A stretch of DNA of 64,000 nt from Antennarius striatus (Eukaryota > Chordata > Actinopteri > Lophiiformes > Antennariidae), in the NCBI RefSeq assembly GCF_040054535.1, contig NC_090791.1:19012327-19076326 (forward strand). The letters are read 5' to 3'. This document shows positions 62,201 through 64,000 of the stretch, piece by piece; position 1 is the stretch's first letter; each line of letters begins with the position of its first letter. The notes below the pieces were generated by a model. The model was not told the origin of the DNA. It worked only from the letters and a program-made list of their open reading frames with translations, and did not search any database. Both the position numbers and the translations under genes were made by a program.

Positions 62201-63962
62201 TTTTGTTTTGTTTTTTTGAGCTAACACATTCCTCTCTGACAAACAGAAGCCTCATCATACAGAAAGCTAGGACTGGTGGAATGTGAACAAACCACTTCAT
62301 CATGTCGTACGCCGGTAGGTTACCATGGTGACTGTGGTTATTGTGGTGGAATCAGTAGAAGAAACTTTCATTCTGATTCAATCGACACCATGGGTGAACA
62401 TAGAGGAAGTTTTCAGTTGACATTAATGAAGAAACAGGATTCTCCTGGATCTCTTTGTCAAGTAAATAAATAAATATTCAAGCATGTAAATATATAAGAT
62501 ATTCATACCTACAGTAACATCAGGACAGAGAGAGTCTGATTTAACTTGCTGCTTCCTAAAAATGGGCTCTGATATTTTGGTAGAATAAAGATTTTTGGTT
62601 TTATGTCTAGTTTTTGAATTGTAAACAAGACAAATAGGCACAATGAGAGAATCTTTCAGGCGCGGTGCCCTGATCGGCTGGAGCTTACGTATCGATCCAC
62701 TGCTGCAGAGCATCCCGGAGCTGCTCCGTCTGGATTGGCTGAGCCAGGGTGCGGAGGACGGGCTGGAACTCGGTGATGGAGGGAGGGAGGTACCTGAACC
62801 AACTACCTGTGCTCATCTCTTCATGCAGCACCCTCCTGCCTCTGGCTGGAGTCAGAGAGACAGGATAGATGGAGGCAACTTTAATCCATGGATTTAAGAA
62901 CACATGTTAACAGGTTCAAGTGTTTGGTTAGTTTAGTCCTTTAGCTGAGAAGATGCATCTATAAATCTGTTTGAATCATAACAAACTTGTGCTCCGAATA
63001 CTTTTCTCTTCACATATTCAGTGTTAGATCAAATTACACACAGACCAAATACATTCATTCATTTTTTGAAGACGAGACCATTTTAATCTTCTCATTATCA
63101 GCCTTTTATCTGAATCCAGGTCACGGATTATGTCAACTCCAATCCCAGATTACACCAAGACAAGTTTCCAGCTCAACATAGGGTCAGATAGAGAGATAGA
63201 CCCCTGTTCACACACACATTCACACCTGTGGTCTGTTTAGTGCACATATGTCAAAGTCAACACTGGCGTCGTGCCCGGAGTGTCCCCCGCCTCACGCCCT
63301 GAGACTGCCAGGATAGGCACTGGCTACCCCGCGACCTGCGTTAGCGGATTAAGCGGGTTGGAAAATGAATGAATGAATGTCAAAGTCAAGGCCCGCGGGC
63401 CAGGATCTGGTCGTGGGCCACATTTATTGGAATCAATCAATCTTTCATTTTTACATAATTTGATTGTAGCAAATACAAGTATATTTGATTGATTCATGCC
63501 AAAATGACACTATGGTGCTAAATCTGGGCTAATGGTTTCCTGATTTGAAAAAAACACTAAATCTGAATGTTCATTTGTTAGCTCTTGACCTGAACAGTGT
63601 CTTTAAACCAACGTTCACTGAAGGAAAGGTTATTCAGGTTCAAAACGATTTTAATTTACTGATGGAATTCTTTTGAATTACAGCGCTTCCGTTAATTTCT
63701 GGTATTATTTATTGATCAAATTGTTTTCAGTTGTAGACTTGACTGTGACTTTTTAGAATAAGATAATTTTTTTGCGATCTCATACCTGCAGGTGTGGTGG
63801 AGGTGACATCCTCCAGGATAGAGAAGAGCAGGCCACAGCTCAAGGTCCCCTCCCCCGGCTTGGGACTACCCTCGGGGGGCAGGTAGAACACGGCGTAGGC
63901 CTGGAACAGAGTGGTGACCAGCAGCTCCACCAGACTGCACACCTGAGCCTTGATCCCTGTAC
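53324..63962 (-). CDS. cog1: COG complex subunit 1 (C-terminal three quarters)
   Basis: Subunit of the conserved oligomeric Golgi complex (lobe B), a vesicle tether for retrograde Golgi traffic and glycosylation. Exons on the minus strand: 63962-63786, 62845-62689, 61549-61339, 61205-60842, 60656-60226, 56321-56175, 56095-55934, 55830-55706, 55433-55325, 55142-55033, 54932-54851 and 53464-53324 (stop). All junctions are GT-AG and keep phase; 737 codons lie in the window. Human COG1 is about 980 residues, so about 240 N-terminal residues are off the right edge. Landmarks against human COG1: G-R-R-V-L-H-E-E-M, V-K-S-L-K-G-L-A, L-F-L-W-S-E-S-P, S-V-L-F-M-G-R-L-C-Q-S-L-G, E-I-Q-E-E-A-E-S-G, R-V-G-G-H-A-L-P, I-D-P-F-D-L-D-V-F-T-P, and the final G-S-L-F-R-Q-L and K-L-S-W-L-S-S-M. 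The 60226/56321 intron holds nested transposons with their own gene. Confidence 0.96.
54658..54704. repeat. (CA)n tract, about 47 bp, cog1 last intron
   Basis: CA on the plus strand, hence UG in the cog1 pre-mRNA, downstream of the 82-nt exon. Confidence 0.97.
55274..55322. repeat. (GT)n tract, about 49 bp, at a cog1 donor
   Basis: GT on the plus strand, hence AC in the cog1 pre-mRNA. It begins at the donor of the 109-nt exon: the intron starts gtacacac. Confidence 0.97.
57433..59805 (-). CDS. piggyBac-type transposase, apparently intact
   Basis: Cut-and-paste DDD transposase of the piggyBac family, closest in style to PGBD4. Exon 1 is 59805-59430 and exon 2 is 59051-57433, with a 378-bp GT-AG intron in phase 1; 664 codons with no stop or frameshift. 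The start is the ATG at 59805 in a M-A-K-R-K-A context; the exon 1 part is basic, then Ser/Asp/Glu-rich and low in complexity. Catalytic aspartates sit in C-I-D-E-G-M (D325), I-F-M-D-N-F-Y (D397) and N-G-V-D-K-L-D (D506). The C-terminus has a Cys/His-rich zinc domain (about 625-657, C-R-V-C ... W-C-x-x-C ... H-A-G-E-C), used by piggyBac transposases to bind their ends. Length fits an autonomous element (commonly about 550-650). The exon 1 junction is my inference from splice signals; exon 2 alone holds the core. Confidence 0.92.
59090..59335. repeat. Tandem minisatellite in the transposase intron
   Basis: Several copies of a unit of about 60-90 bp built on atgcctgaaatatgtaccat and tctacaaaacatacacac, with CA and TATA runs between. 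A 32-bp (CA)n lies at 59188-59219. Confidence 0.85.
59968..60040. repeat. 29-bp subterminal direct repeat of the piggyBac
   Basis: Units 59968-59996 and 60012-60040 are identical. Each contains the palindromic GACGAAATATGACGTC-like core and ends TTTGGCACTC, which is part of the terminal inverted repeat. Possibly transposase binding sites. Confidence 0.85.
61550..62688 (-). other. cog1: cog1 intron, nothing recognised
   Basis: AT-rich non-coding sequence with a T-rich run near 62190-62220. No repeat family assigned. Confidence 0.45.
62846..63785 (-). other. cog1: cog1 intron with repeat fragments
   Basis: Contains the common fish repeat at 63255-63385 and, directly after it, a tcaaggcccgcgggcca-type end (63381-63425) resembling the hAT-like family at 40407-40899. 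Confidence 0.5.
63255..63385 (+). repeat. Common fish interspersed repeat, 3' portion
   Basis: Words gtcccccgcctcacgccc, ggataggcactggctacc and gcggattaagcgggttgg followed by a (GAAT)n tail: the typical 3' end of the abundant teleost repeat. Confidence 0.6.
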
Positions 63963-64000
63963 CTGGACCAAGTCCACATGTTAGAAACGGGACAAATCTG

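Overview
The window looks like a piece of a ray-finned (teleost) fish nuclear genome. It has split vertebrate genes with GT-AG introns, long CA/TG microsatellites, and a typical fish repeat load: Tc1/mariner relics, pogo/Tigger-like MITEs, hAT and piggyBac elements, Ty3/gypsy, L2-like LINE tails and tRNA-derived SINEs. There is no bacterial gene, no CRISPR array and no rRNA or functional tRNA gene that I can see.

Four host genes are present. (1) slc16a6 (MCT7-type monocarboxylate transporter), plus strand: five coding exons, 12324-15790, 568 codons, with a probable TATA promoter and non-coding first exon near 10300-10387. (2) gna13 (G-alpha-13), minus strand: five coding exons, 32777 down to 24052, 378 codons. 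(3) rgs9 (GGL/RGS protein of the R7 family), plus strand: 17 coding exons, 34978-49540, 481 codons, about the length of the short retinal RGS9-1 form. (4) cog1 (Golgi COG complex subunit 1), minus strand: the last 12 coding exons (737 codons) from 63962 down to 53324; the 5' part lies beyond the right edge. slc16a6/gna13 and rgs9/cog1 are convergent pairs and gna13/rgs9 is divergent. From memory, human orthologues of all four lie on 17q24-q25, so this is a conserved but rearranged block. I reconstructed the exons by hand from reading frame, splice sites and phase; every junction listed keeps phase.

The left 10 kb is an accessory region: a Tc1 relic, a pogo-like MITE, a 4.7 kb Ty3/gypsy element with both LTRs and a 5-bp target duplication but broken genes, and a hAT transposase relic.

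The most striking mobile structure is in a cog1 intron. A hAT-like element (56460-60190) contains a complete piggyBac element (56950-60046) flanked by TTAA, whose two-exon transposase (664 codons) is uninterrupted with all three catalytic aspartates. A second copy of the same hAT-like family, in an rgs9 intron (48147-48865, perfect 8-bp target duplication), preserves the empty site equivalent to the piggyBac insertion point. Removing the nest would shrink the cog1 intron from 3904 to about 165 bp.

The most interesting possible regulatory pattern is that complementary dinucleotide tracts flank a pair of exons in both rgs9 (TG before exon 8, AC after exon 9) and cog1 (AC before and TG after two exons that together keep frame). 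In the pre-mRNA these tracts could pair and affect exon skipping or circularisation. A second unusual structure is a pair of abutting perfect palindromes at 19783-19906.
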